Below, one piece after another: positions 47,301 to 58,600 of a DNA stretch of 64,000 nucleotides. The first letter of the stretch is position 1. Every line of letters starts with the position of its first letter. The stretch is from Protonemura montana. Its lineage: Eukaryota; Arthropoda; Insecta; Plecoptera; Nemouridae. A model generated the notes under the pieces. The model had not been told where the DNA came from, made no database searches, and worked only from the letters and a program-made list of their open reading frames with translations. The DNA lies in contig OX387607.1 in assembly GCA_947568835.1 (NCBI GenBank), forward strand, positions 2,232,001 through 2,296,000. The letters run 5' to 3'. The translations under genes and the position numbers were made by a program.

Positions 47301-48609
47301 AGAGGGTAGTAGTCAGAGGTAGTAGTCAGTAGTCAGAGGGTTAGTTGGACTGCTCTTACCCTTGAAGAAGTAACTAGTACATGTTACGAAACGCCGGGAA
47401 ATTTAGTAGCCCTTTACTTAGCATTAAAAACCCAGTTCAAATAGTTTTTCTTAATTCTAGAATCTGTTTGCCGATTTTGCTGACTACTTTTTAGTCTTTA
47501 CCTGCTTTTGTTGCCAATGGTTGCAGTGGAACAAATGCAGGTTTATTGGTCGACAACCATCTAGCAAAATCCTAGAATCTGCTCATTTATCACCAAAAGT
47601 ATTCTTTGTTATGGAAATTGACAGATTTTTAAGCCTCTTCAAGTTTGTTAGGAGAAAATGGAAACCGCCAGGGGTAGATTAGTTGCCCTATCATTGCCCG
47701 AAAGAAAGCACGGATAACTAAAACCAGAAAAGCCGGGCACCAGGATCACAGCTGGGAAAGCCAGACGGAAAATGGTAAAAGTTTTAGATGTTGGTTGTCC
47801 ACGGTTTAGTTCAGCTATGAAATGGATTTAGTGGCAACAATTTTCTGGGAATTGAAACTGCTTGCTGTTAAGTTTTTATACATTTTCTTATTAAACAGAC
47901 ACCATTCCCTCTCTTTGATGATTAATGCGTGGAGTTTAACGACGCATGGAGCACTGATATAATGTAGAAATAGGAAATATAAATTTGTGCTTTCCCCACT
48001 ACATCTTGGCTGGTGCATATATCGATAGAGAGGTCGTTCAAGCAGACATACAAACTTCAGCGTGTTAGTTGCATAAGGGTGAAATACTTCAAACATGTCC
48101 GGGGCTAACCGGGGAAAAGTTTTATTGGATGGGTGACCATTATACACATGACCATTTCTGTTCGGTAGAGAGGTTGGAGGGATGAAAGTTAGTACACCAA
48201 CTTCACTCGCCTCGCTTATCAACCTCTCGACAGCATGGATTTGTGAAGGAATCCTGTTGTTCGCGTTGTACCGTCCTTCGGAAGGGACGTTAAGCCGGTG
48301 GTCCCCTTGGTGCTCTTCGACAGTAGTAGGCTACGTGCCGGCACTGGGTTTCATCTCCTCCCTTCTAAGCTAGGTTAGGTTCATAATCATCCTCATCATC
48401 ATCCACTCATTCACCGACGCCATTAGACCAGTGCCGCATGGCCAGATGTCAAAACAGTGCGTCGTTAAACACCACAAATCAATCAATCAAAAGTTTGAAC
48501 AAGCGAACCAGCGCCAGATGGTTTATTAATCTTATAATTTTCAGCGGTAAACGCGTACTTCATGGTCGTCGTCAGCAACTTCTACGAGAACTTCAAGACA
48601 TTGTTCTGA
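44321..48609 (+). CDS. Four-TM membrane protein, LAPTM4/DUF4728-like, paralogue C
   Basis: Third tandem paralogue. Five exons: 44321-44413, 45768-45945, 46181-46278, 46768-46930 and 48545-48609, 198 residues, phases 0/1/0/1. Exons 3, 4 and 5 have the same lengths as in paralogue B (98, 163, 65). Exon 2 is much longer (178), giving an extended outer loop with FGPTDFSFGGISLSFGG and a possible N-glycosylation site (NKT). Exon 1 has six extra codons before the conserved TQCC motif, so the true start is less certain. TM2 reads MTALCCMQIIIDILLIVAAAK, TM3 LPWLVLNVVCVIFNVASF, and the end MVVVSNFYENFKTLF. Poly-A signal at 48663. Confidence 0.85.
44625..44700 (-). mobile_element. tRNA-derived SINE (GGTTCGGTCG family), paralogue C intron 1
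   Basis: On the minus strand, A-box GGATAGCTAAGTTGGTAGGA, B-box CCCGGGTTCGTATCGCGGTT, then CGATCGTTCAATATTCC. A good tRNA-like layout without acceptor pairing. Confidence 0.65.
44885..44970 (+). mobile_element. tRNA-derived SINE (same family), paralogue C intron 1
   Basis: GGATAGCAAAAAGTCCCGGG then TTCATATTCCGGTCCGGATG. It lies opposite to the copy at 44625, 200 bases away. Confidence 0.6.
46700..46767 (+). promoter_or_regulatory. 5S rRNA-like intronic sequence at the exon 4 acceptor, paralogue C
   Basis: GCGGTCACCCATCCACCATT then CACTGTTGCTTAACCCCCTG, followed by GTTCTGACATTCCAG and exon 4 at 46768. TTCTGAC is a good branch-site match 10-15 bases before the AG. Confidence 0.65.
46968..47113. 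mobile_element. Small MITE with 45-base inverted ends, just after exon 4 of paralogue C
   Basis: TGGTCACCTATCCAAGAACA at the left and its complement at the right (TTTTTAGATAGGTGACCA), with AATGCATCC/GGATGCATT inside both arms. The centre is an ATTACA-type simple repeat (about 47018-47060). It starts about 40 bases after the donor at 46931. Confidence 0.8.
47137..47456. mobile_element. Inverted-repeat element with GAAACGYCGGG motif (paralogue C intron 4)
   Basis: Left arm TTTTAGACTCATGTCTACTT through CCCGACGTTTCGAAACCTGT; right arm GTTACGAAACGCCGGGAAAT through AGCATTAAAAACCCAGTTCA. The centre carries a short GTAGTCAGAG repeat. Confidence 0.85.
48125..48490 (+). mobile_element. 5S-derived SINE (paralogue C intron 4)
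   Basis: Plus-strand copy starting inside the 5S head at TGGATGGGTGACC, with the full body (GTACCGTCCTTCGGAAGGGA, TCATCATCATCCACTCATTC) and tail CAGTGCGTCGTTAAACACCA followed by AATCAATCAATC. It ends about 55 bases before exon 5. A tail-like fragment (TTTAACGACGCATGG) lies at about 47936. Confidence 0.85.
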
Positions 48610-48662
48610 GTTTTTGATTTAATTGTCGTTGAGAGTGATATTTCTATTTTCTTTGTGGCGTG

Positions 48663-48668
48663 AATAAA
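48663..48668 (+). terminator. Poly-A signal of paralogue C
   Basis: AATAAA 53 bases after the stop codon. Confidence 0.65.
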
Positions 48669-48669
48669 T

Positions 48670-49283
48670 CAAAGTGCTTCGAGATATTAATGATACGTAT
48701 ATTGTGATATTTAATGAAGCAAAAGCGAAGATTTTTTAGTTATTTTTGTTTTTTTACAATTGGAAATGTGTTTTAAATTTCATAAAATTCATGTCACTTG
48801 CAAGACTGTTATTATATTCCTAGCGTGGCAATTGTCGTTGTCACTTTCAAATAATAAATAATAAAAAAATAATATTATTTACAAAAAATTAAAGAACTAT
48901 TTGCTACGGTTATATAAAGTAGACACGAGTCTGAAATCCAGTTCAGTCAACGAGTTTCTTTTGAAGCTTCGCTTGGAGACGAGTAAAATATTTAGCATAC
49001 GAAAATATTTAAAACCCTCACTCGTCGCAATATATGAACAAACTTTCCATAACCCATCCCACTTCCGCTGCCCATGTGAACGAGGACGGCTAAAGAGAAA
49101 GAAGGACTCCCAAGAAAACATGTCTGCAATTTGAATGACAAAAGAAAATCAGAAGACATCCCTTGATAATAAAGTTCTCTCGAAATGCATACCATTTTGA
49201 AGCTAGAAAGACCAAGCTAAGTCAGAAATATCTAAAAAAAAATTTCCTCTTGACTTTTTTCAAGTTCTAACTTGCATGGCTCG
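48670..49283. other. Intergenic stretch
   Basis: AT-rich, with no exon I can support. Open frames on both strands at 48897-49195 show no family motif. Confidence 0.5.
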
Positions 49284-49368
49284 AGTCAATGGAGGAAGGT
49301 GGGGAAGGTAGGGAAGTTAGGGAAGATAGGGAAGGTAGGGAAGGTAGGGAAGGTAGGGTAGGTGGGAT
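49284..49368. repeat. GGGAAGGTA-type short tandem repeat
   Basis: About nine units of GGGAAGGTA with small variations. Confidence 0.85.
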
Positions 49369-49429
49369 ATTTTTCACGGCATCCCTTTTCATGACTCTAC
49401 CTCATTGCTAGAATTGAAAGCATATATCA

Positions 49430-50672
49430 GTGGTCAGTGCACGCGGGTGTACGCAGTCCACCCAGTGATGTAGTGGTCAATGCACGCGGGTGTACGCAGT
49501 CCACCCAGTGATGTAGTGGTCAATGCACGCGGGTGTACGCAGTCCACCCAGTGATGTAGTGGTCAATGCACGCGGGTGTACGCAGTCCACCCAGTGATGT
49601 AGTGGTCAATGCACGCGGGTATTCGCAGTCCACCCAGTGATGTAGTGGTCAATGCACGCGGGTGTACGCAGTCCACCCAGTGATGTAGTGGTCAATGCAC
49701 GCGGGTGTACGATGTTCACCCAGTGATGTAGTGGTCAATGCACGTGGGTGTACGCAGTCCACCCAGTGATGTAGTGGTCAATGCACGCGGGTGTACGATG
49801 TTCACCCAGTGATGTAGTGGTCAATGCACGCGGGTGTACGCAGTCCACCCAGTGATGTAGTGGTCAATGCACGCGGGTGTACGCAGTCCACCCAGTGATG
49901 CAGTAGTCAATGTACGTGGGTGTACGCAGTCTACCCCTTGATGTAGTGGTCAATGCACGCGGGTGTGTGCAGTCCATCCAGTGATGTAGTAGTCAATGCA
50001 CGCGGGTGTACGATGTTCACCCAGTGATGTAGTGGTCACTGCACGCGGGTGTACGCAGTCCACCCAGTGATGTAGTGGTCAATGCACGTGGGTGTACGCA
50101 GTCCACCCAGTGATGTAGTGGTCAATGTACGTGGGTGTACGCAGTCTACCTCTTGATGTAGTGGTCAATGCACGCGGGTGTACGCAGTCCACCCAGTGAT
50201 GTAGTGGTCAATGCACGTGGGTGTACGCAGTCCACCCAGTGATGAAGTGGTCAATGCACGCTGGTGTACGCAGTCCACCCAGAGATGTAGTGGTCAATGT
50301 ACGTGGGTGTACGCAGTCCACCCAGTGATGCAGTGGTCAATGTACGCGGATGTACGCAGCCCACCCAGTGATGCAGTGGTCAACTCAATGCACGCGGGTG
50401 TACACAGTCCGCGCAGTGATGTAGTGATCACTGCACGCGGGTGTACGCAGTCCACCCAGTGATGTAGTGGTCAATGCATGCGGGTGTACGCAGTCCACCC
50501 AGTGATGTAGTGGTCAATGCATGCGGGTGTACGCAGTCCACCCAGTGATGTAGTGGTCAATGCACGCGGGTGTACGCAGTCCACCCAGTGATGTAGTGGT
50601 CACTGCACGTGGGTGTACGGAGATCATCCAGTGATGTAGTGGTCACTGCACGCGGGTGTACGGAGATCATCC
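49430..50672. repeat. 43-bp minisatellite, about 29 copies
   Basis: Unit GTGGTCAATGCACGCGGGTG followed by TACGCAGTCCACCCAGTGATGTA. Variants (TACGATGTTCACCCAG, TGTACGTGGG, CAGTCTACC) are interspersed. No spacers, no gene. Confidence 0.95.
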
Positions 50673-50679
50673 ACTCATT

Positions 50680-52315
50680 ACCTCTGATGGGAATGCAAAG
50701 CAACACTAGTAGTCTATGGCCTTCAACCAAATCAACCGATTTAACAAAAATCTGTTGATAAATCCCGAACAAGGAAATCACAGCACCCCGGGTAAAAAAG
50801 ATTCAATTACATTTTTACCTAGAATTGTTTTCAATGTTGCTAGAATTCAATATAGCTGTGAAATTCTATAAGATACTGACGAAAAATAACTGAATTCCCA
50901 CAAGCATCAGTAGTCAGAACCACACTACTGTTTGAAAGAGACCTGTAGTCTCATCCATGTTTCCTTCTCACCTCTGGGAGATTATTTGCTCCTTTCAAAG
51001 AAGACACGCGTGTGGTTGCGTGGTTGCCATGCCGACGGCACGCGCGCTAGGTAACAGGATCAGTGAAGTTCAACACGCACGAGCCACTGGTCTCTGAGTA
51101 AAGAGGATAGCAGTGACAGTTGGAAAAATCGAAGCCACCTGCAGAATACCAACTGTTCTACGTGAGCTGGACAAACAATTTGATAGCGCAACAATCAGAT
51201 TGGTCGAAGGCTTTACTGCGTGTTGCATTCAGTATCTTGGCTAGTTTGGTAAAAACCAGAATTTCTTAAACGCAATATGAACTGCTTTGTAGGTAAGCGT
51301 ATTTTGTTTTGTTTATATTTTTTTCATAAAGTACACCGTCGTGCTTCTTTCGGTAATTTCTGTACACCAAAGGTTCTTTCAAATTTGTGCTGTAAACATA
51401 TTTCCACGAAAACTATATCTGCGAAATTCTTTTTTGAGGGAAATTGTGTTAAATATTTAGTAAATATTGATTTAAAATAAAACCATCAAGCCGATCGATT
51501 TGAAAATTTTTCCGAATCTTTGTTCATAGATTACAAAGGTAATCTGCAAATTTTATTTAAATCAGTTTAACCGTTTGACTAGAAGCAAGCAAACAAAACA
51601 AATTAAAAAATATATATATAATATATTTTTTTTCCCCTAGAAGTTAGATTAAGTCTTAGTTTCGCTCGCTACGCAATGACATAGAAGTCTTGTTACGCTA
51701 AATGTACAAAGTAAAATAGTAAATGTTGATATTTGGGTGGATTGCACTTGATCTCAGCATGGTTTGGCTCTCCCGAACCTCTGCGTTCCATGTCCCAAGG
51801 CAGTGAACGATGTGTCATATTAACAGGATTAATGGCGTACAAAGTGTTAGATTTGTAGGGAGGCGCAGGCGAGGACATTCCTTGAGGGGATTTGAAAACG
51901 ATGACAAATGTTTCTTGTTTGTGTTTTGAGAAAATACTTCGTGTGTTCAATGAAAATGTAGCGACCCATGAAAAGTCTTCTAGTCTAACCTAACCTCTTC
52001 ACCGCGATAAACAGGGTTCGCGACGCCCTGGCCTACTAGAGGATACGAAGTCTTCGGAACGCTCGTTGTAATTATAGTGTTAAGTATGATATCAAACATT
52101 TCTTCAGTTAAAAACTCAGTTTTATAACTATTCAATATTATGTAGTTTAATGCGATCAATTATTTGCCATATTTCATTGATTTTTGTTAAGTTTTTTGGG
52201 ATTTATTAAGTTTTCAAATTTTGCAAAGAATCGAAAACTTTGTAAAAATCGCATAAAAAGACAAATGCTTCTTGCTAACTGTTTTGAAAATCGTATGATG
52301 ATTGGTTAGATCTCC
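50680..52315. other. Intergenic stretch between two satellites
   Basis: No exon I can support. A short start codon plus strong donor (ATGAACTGCTTTGTAG|GTAAGC, 51277-51292) could be a mini first exon but has no visible partner. The minus frame at 51693-51950 is unrecognised. Confidence 0.45.
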
Positions 52316-52321
52316 TAAAAC

Positions 52322-53284
52322 TGCCAAGCCAAGCCATGCCATACCATACCATACCATGCTATACCATACCATACCATGCCATACCATGCCATGCCATGCC
52401 ATGCCATGCCATACCATACCATACCATACCATGCCATGCCATGCCATACCATGCCATACCATGCCATACCATACCATGCCATACCATACCATACCATGCC
52501 ATGCCATGCCATGCCATGCCATGCCATGCCATGCCATTCCATGCCATGCTATGCCATGCCATGCCATGCCATGCCATATCATACCATACCATGCCATGCC
52601 ATGCCATGCCATGCCATGCCATGCCATGCCATACCATGCCATGCCAAGCCAAGCCAAGCCATGCCACGCCATTCCATGCCATACCATGCCATGCCATGCC
52701 ATGTCATGCCATGCCATGCCAAGCCAAGCCATGCCATGCCATGCCATGCCACGCCACGTCGTGCCATGCCATGCCATGCCAAGCCAAGCCATGCCATGCC
52801 ATGCCATGCCACGCCACGTCGTGCCATGCCATGCCATGCCATGCCACGCCACGTCGTGCCATGCCATGCCATGCCAAGCCAAGCCATGCCATGCCATGCC
52901 ATGCCACGCCACGTCGTGCCATGCCATGCCATGCCAAGCCAAGCCATGCCATGCCATGCCAAGCCAAGCCATGCCATGCCATGCCATGCCATGCCATGCC
53001 ATGCCATGCCAAGCCAAGCCATGCCATGCCATGCCATGTCATGCCATGCCAAGCCAAGCCAAGTCATGCCAAGCCAAGCCATGCCATGCCTTGCCATGCC
53101 ATGCCATGTCATGCCATGCCAAGCCAAGCCATGCCATGCCATACCAAGCCAAGCCATGCCATGCCATGCCAAGCCTTGCCATGCCATGCCATGCCATGTC
53201 ATGCCATGCCATGTCATGCCTTGCCATACCAAGCCAAGCCATGCCATGCCATGCCATGCCATGCCATGCCATGCCATGCCATGT
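52322..53284. repeat. Pentanucleotide satellite (CCATG)n with CCATA, CCAAG and CCACG variants
   Basis: About 190 five-base units. Because the period is five and stop codons are rare in it, all frames on both strands stay open (MAWHG and CHAMP type repeats); these are not genes. ACGCCACGTCGTGCC recurs at about 52751, 52811, 52846 and 52906, so longer blocks have been copied within the array. Confidence 0.97.
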
Positions 53285-53469
53285 CCCTGACCACGTGTAA
53301 TCTTTACCATGTCGATGCTTCATTCGTGTAAAAAAGTACTTCTATAAAAGATTCATATGGAAACGCGCCCATTGAATTCAGAGCCAGCTGTCGGGAGCGA
53401 GGGTTACAATCAAAGAGCATCACCAATGAGGGTCGTGATCAGCAGATAGGAAGCGTCACGTGATCATAT

Positions 53470-53680
53470 GCCGTGTCTAGGGCTCGAACTCGGTGTCGCT
53501 AGAGAAGCCTGAATAACCGCTTATTTCGCTCTACAAAATAAAATAAACCCTTGGGACTCCGATTTTGGGCAAGAATTTTGTGGAAAATTTGATTTTCTTT
53601 GCGATTTTTAACGACGCACTGCTTTGGCAACAGGCTGTGTGGCACTGGTATAATGGCGTCAATAAATAAGTGTACGATGC
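53470..53680 (-). mobile_element. tRNA-like relic and 5S-SINE tail fragment
   Basis: Minus-strand GAGTTCGAGCCC (about 53484-53495) is B-box-like. At 53608-53680, TTTTTAACGACGCACTGCTT and GGTATAATGGCGTCAATAAA match the SINE 3' tail. Confidence 0.5.
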
Positions 53681-53689
53681 TCAAAATTT

Positions 53690-54848
53690 CTCAAAAATTT
53701 TTAAAAATTGTCAAATATGCACTGGTAATTTTGTCAGGTCAGGCTTTGATATGGCTTCAAAATACCAACATTTTTGGCTTATTGACTGTCACCACATCAA
53801 GCCTGCCATGGTGGAGAAGACACAAGTGGATGGTGTAGGCTCCTTAGCCGACAAGAAGTTGTAAGACGCCCACACAACGTCGCAAAAGATCGTCTTCTCC
53901 AGACACGTGCTGGTGCTGATCAAACGCTTGATCTGGTGCTTCCGGAGAAACGCGACAGAAGCGTCTCACAAATTGGCGACTTTCTTTTGTCGCCGTTTTC
54001 CTTGGAACCGAAACGTTCTTTATACGTTGCTTCTACTCACTTTTTAATTGGAAAGAAAAGAAGAACGTAACGTCGAATTGCGTTTAAAGAAGAGAGCGTT
54101 AGTTCTCTCTTTGAAATCAGATACGCGTGACAAGAATGGAATCTCTTTGCCTGACACGAGGCAAGCAGAAACTGGGTTCACCCAACTAAAGAATGTTAGC
54201 ATGAACATGGAGACATCACAACTTTTCATCGATAAAATAGGTTTTAATTTATTTTCTGTTACTAAGTACTTCTTCGAGTGCGTGAACACTGTAATTTGGT
54301 AATGTTTTTTAGGCGTAATCTGTACGCCATGCTACTATACTAACTGTCAAGTTAGTCGTGGTAATATCAGTGACAGGTCGCATTCTTATGTCCAGTATTT
54401 AAATTTTTCTTAACTCCTAGATATAGTGGGAGTTAAATCAATTGCCATGGCAACAACTAATCACTTGCAATGAAAGTCAGCTGTTCTAACAAAAATATCG
54501 TAATACTGGGCCCAAGGTTTCTGGGGACCTGAGGTTTCAGGCTGACATCTGTATTGACCAACAGAGATAGAAAAGCCACACGAAATACCTGCTAGCTGGA
54601 AATTATTGTCTGCAAAACCATGAAACAGTAATACAATGACAGCTGTTTATTGCACCTGTTCATCTAGATAACAAACCTTGCCATCAGAGGCGCCACCGGT
54701 CGTTTTGGGATGCCATGTGGGCTAACTGTCGTGTTTAAAATCTCTACAAATCTTCTCCGCTGATGTCCGCTATTTTGTTTTCGCTGTAAAGCTTTTGTCT
54801 TGCCAAGATATTTTGATTTTTTTGCTATCAATCCTGGGAATTTTCCCG
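53690..54848. other. Intergenic stretch
   Basis: No supported exon. Overlapping opposite-strand open frames at 54044-54302 are unrecognised. Confidence 0.5.
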
Positions 54849-55400
54849 CAATAGGATCCAGGATCTCAAATTTCCTGGATAGAGCATAGAATCCAGCCAG
54901 CTGATCTCAAATAACCTGGATAGAGCATAGGATCCAGCCAGCTGATCTCAAATAACCTGGATAGAGCATAGGATCCAGCCAGCTGATCTCAAATAACCTA
55001 GATAGAGCATAGGATCCAGCCAGCTGATCTCAAATAACCTGGATAGAGCATAGGATCCAGTCAGCTGATCTCAAATAACCTGGATAGAGCATAGGATCCA
55101 GCCAGCTGATCTCAAATAACCTGGATAGAGCATAGGATCCAGCCAGCTGATCTCAAATAACCTGGATAGAGCATAGGATCCAGCCAGCTGATCTCAAATA
55201 ACCTGGATAGAGCATAGGATCCAGCCAGCTGATCTCAAATAACCTGGATAAAACATAGGATCCAGCCAGCTGATCTCAAATAACCTGGATAGAGCATAGG
55301 ATCCAGCCATCTGATCTCAAATAACTTGGATAGAGCATAGGATCCAGCCAGCTGATCTCAAATAACCTGGATAGAGCATAGGATTCAGTCAGCTGATCAA
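54849..55400. repeat. 41-bp minisatellite, about 13 copies
   Basis: Unit ATAGGATCCAGCCAGCTGAT followed by CTCAAATAACCTGGATAGAGC, nearly perfect apart from the first and last units. A single inverted piece (ATCCAGGTTATTTGAGATCA) stands apart at 55608-55627. Confidence 0.95.
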
Positions 55401-55645
55401 AATTGAATTCCGGCAATTCATTGCTGGCAACGTAAAGGACTCCCTAAATCCGAGATGTCCTTAAGATTTCAATGCTAATTGAAGAGGTTTTGAAACACTT
55501 TTTTTCACCAGTTTGACCTTGAAAACTACAAGTTTTTTGGCAGTACTCAAAATTAGGCACTCTCAAGATGGTGGCCTTGGCTTCAAAGTATCTCTATGGC
55601 AGCCGCTATCCAGGTTATTTGAGATCAATGGGCTTAAGAAACGAT

Positions 55646-58600
55646 TCACCAACAGGATTCAATTGTTGTGGTGTTGGTAACAATGCGGCGGTCGACAGAG
55701 CTGCCATTCAACTGAAGTAACACTATTTCATACGTCACAATGGATCCAGCAAGCTGTGTTTAAAAAAGTTGAAGCGATTTTCAATTAGTGTCACAACAGA
55801 GCTAGCTTTTATTTCAATATAAAAATAGTAATTACAGATGATCTTACCGTGAGTAGCAGTTTCCTGGTGACGAAGAAAAAGTTGAGACCCGACAACGCTA
55901 TTTCGTCGGTCAGAACTTGGTTGAGAAGTCGTTGGACCTGGATCAAAAAAAATAGAAATAATTTATTAAACACATTAAGCCATGAATGTTTTAAACGTTG
56001 GTAACCATGTTCGCATGCACGTCCCCCACATCCGGTTGTTTCACGTCCGCACATCCGGAAGCAGCAGTTTCCCAGGGGATACTTTAATATTTAAAATTGT
56101 CTGCCATTCTTCGGGGCCACAGGCGCCTTCGAGGCTCGGCTCGATTGTGTTAAGAATTAATAAAACAGCTGATAGTTAGAAACAAGCAAATATAAATTGT
56201 AATAAAGTAAAAAAAGGGAGATGAAATAGTAGAAAGAGTCAGTAAAAATATTGAGTTAAAGCGAGTTGGAGGAACAGAAACAACGAATAGTTTCCATGAC
56301 ATGAGTTGGGAATACAAAATGGCCAATAGTTTAAATGAAGTTGGCTTGAACTGAATAGTGATGAGGTGGAATATGTCACAGAATCCAACAAACAATCCAT
56401 CTGATAACAGAGTGTTGCGTGTAAGACGGGTAGGTACGAGTTGAGCGCCCCAGCACTCGAGCTATGGGTGCACGAGGCCAAAAGTATTAAAAACACAGGA
56501 CTGCCACTTCAGTGTCGTCTCAAGAACTGTGCTGTTGCTAAGGTCAACTCACTCTGTTAGATTCAACTTAAGTCTTTTGGTGCTGGACTCGTGGTAAAAT
56601 TTACTAATTATGATGTAAATCCACTTGAAGATGTCCCGAAAGAAGTGCGGTATCAACTTAATGATAGTATCCGAGCCCTGTGCTTAAAATTATTAGATCT
56701 TTTAATTAAAAAAGAAACATGGCAAGACGTGTGGACTAGATTTAAGGACAAAAAGCAACTCCCCGAGCGTTCAAGCGTCAGATTTAGTCGCTCCCAATCC
56801 AATAGAGAAGATGTTGGCAAGGATCAAAAGGAAAAAAAAAACAAGTTACCTGTACCACAATGTTTAAGTAAATGGTGGGTGAAACAAGGATTACAATAGA
56901 ATCCTAAAAATAAACTTATCTCGTTAGATAATCTGGTTCAGACCGCAGTTTGTTGGGGTGTTTTTTTATTTATGTTCTTTTACACTATACAGTGAAAATA
57001 TGGAACTAGTCGTACTTGATTAATGTACATGACAAAATATGTAGTTATGACATAGTATCGATGGCATATACATTGGTGGTAGAATACTGCTAGGTATAAT
57101 ATCGGATAAGTTAACTATGTATGCTATTATTCTATGATTAAACAGCACAACGGGGGAAAGTTAGTCACCTCGATGTTGTAGCTCTCAGCGCGTACCGTGA
57201 AGAGGATTCCCTTTGGTTTTTTGCTCTCCTCGTGGATTCCGGCCGCGGTGAGCGACACGGCCACAGTGCGCAGTAGCAGGAAACCAAACGACAGGTAGAA
57301 GTAGACGGCCGTGTCGACGGTTAGCGTGTCACTGGGAAGAATAGGGTAAAAATATGGTGTAGAATAGGTTCAAAATAGGGTTGAATTCGTGCAAAGTGAG
57401 TGGAAGACAAATCGGACCCAAAATAAGCAACAAAATAAAAATTGTGTGAGGTTGGTCTGAATGGAATACAAAAATTGATGAAAAATTGATTCAAAATGCA
57501 GACAAAATTGGTTGAAAAATTAAAACATTTTAAGGTAGATGTATACCAAATCGCTCTGAGGCTTTTAAAAAAATTAAATATTTAAAAATTCTAGAAGCGA
57601 CACCCAGTTTCTGGAGACCAAGCTGAAGATCTTGGTTTCATTCTCCGAATGGGAAAGTAAAACTGAGGGCAATGCAGTTACTTTAATAATACATTTTGTC
57701 TTGCTTATTAGAATCATTAGGAATTAAAGACACTTTTTCCTTCCTAAAATGTCTTACCCATTTATCAACCCAGGAGACCGGGGTTCGAAGCAATGTGAAA
57801 AATATCTTCTAAAATATCCACACCAGCTCCCTGCCCAAGAACACGGTACTCAAGGTCAGAGGGCAACAAAAACCTAGTCTAAGATGGCAGAACCTACCAA
57901 CCTTGATAGTGCGTTTTTAACTAGTGTTTTTAGAAAACGCACTAACGAGGGACGTAGATTTTTAGCCGATAGTCTGCAAGATTTATGAAGATGAGTGCGA
58001 GCTTTGTGGTTGTTCAGTCTGATCAACATGCGTTCGTGTAAAAAATTTCAAATACATTGCTAAGCCACGCCCTTTCTACGACAATAGGTTACAATAGACC
58101 AACTGTTAGATACTCACGAGGTGCTGTTGAGGAGCTGCAGACAAATGAAGTAGAGGTTGCTGCCGAAGGAGAGGAACAGGATGCGGTTGACGTGAATGTC
58201 GACCAACTTGACGAGGCACGAGAGACAGTTGTATGTTTCACGCATCTCCTGCCAAAAAGACTGGTGCGTTTTCTGCGGACAAAGTTTTTAAATTGTGAAC
58301 CTAACCTAGCCTAGAAGGGAGGAGGGATAACCCGGTGCCGGCACTTAGCTCACTCCTGTCAAAGACCAAGGGGACCACCGGCTTAACGTCTCTTCCGAAG
58401 GACGGTACAACGCGAACAACAGGATTCCTCCACAAATCCATGCTGTCGAGAGGTTGATAAGCAAGGCGAGTGAAGTTGCTGTACTAACTTTCATCCCTCC
58501 AACCTCTCTCCCGAACAGAACTGGTCATGTGTTTGATGGTCACCCATCCAATACCTGACCCAGCGTAGTGTTGCTTAACTTTCATCCCTCCAACCTCTCT

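Noticed and set aside
52214-53331. Several long open frames with MAWHG or CHAMP type repeats on both strands
   Set aside because: Product of a five-base satellite lacking stop codons; frames are open on both strands alike.
49430-55400. CRISPR-like arrays (43-bp and 41-bp repeats)
   Set aside because: Units are directly contiguous with no variable spacers, in a eukaryotic genome.
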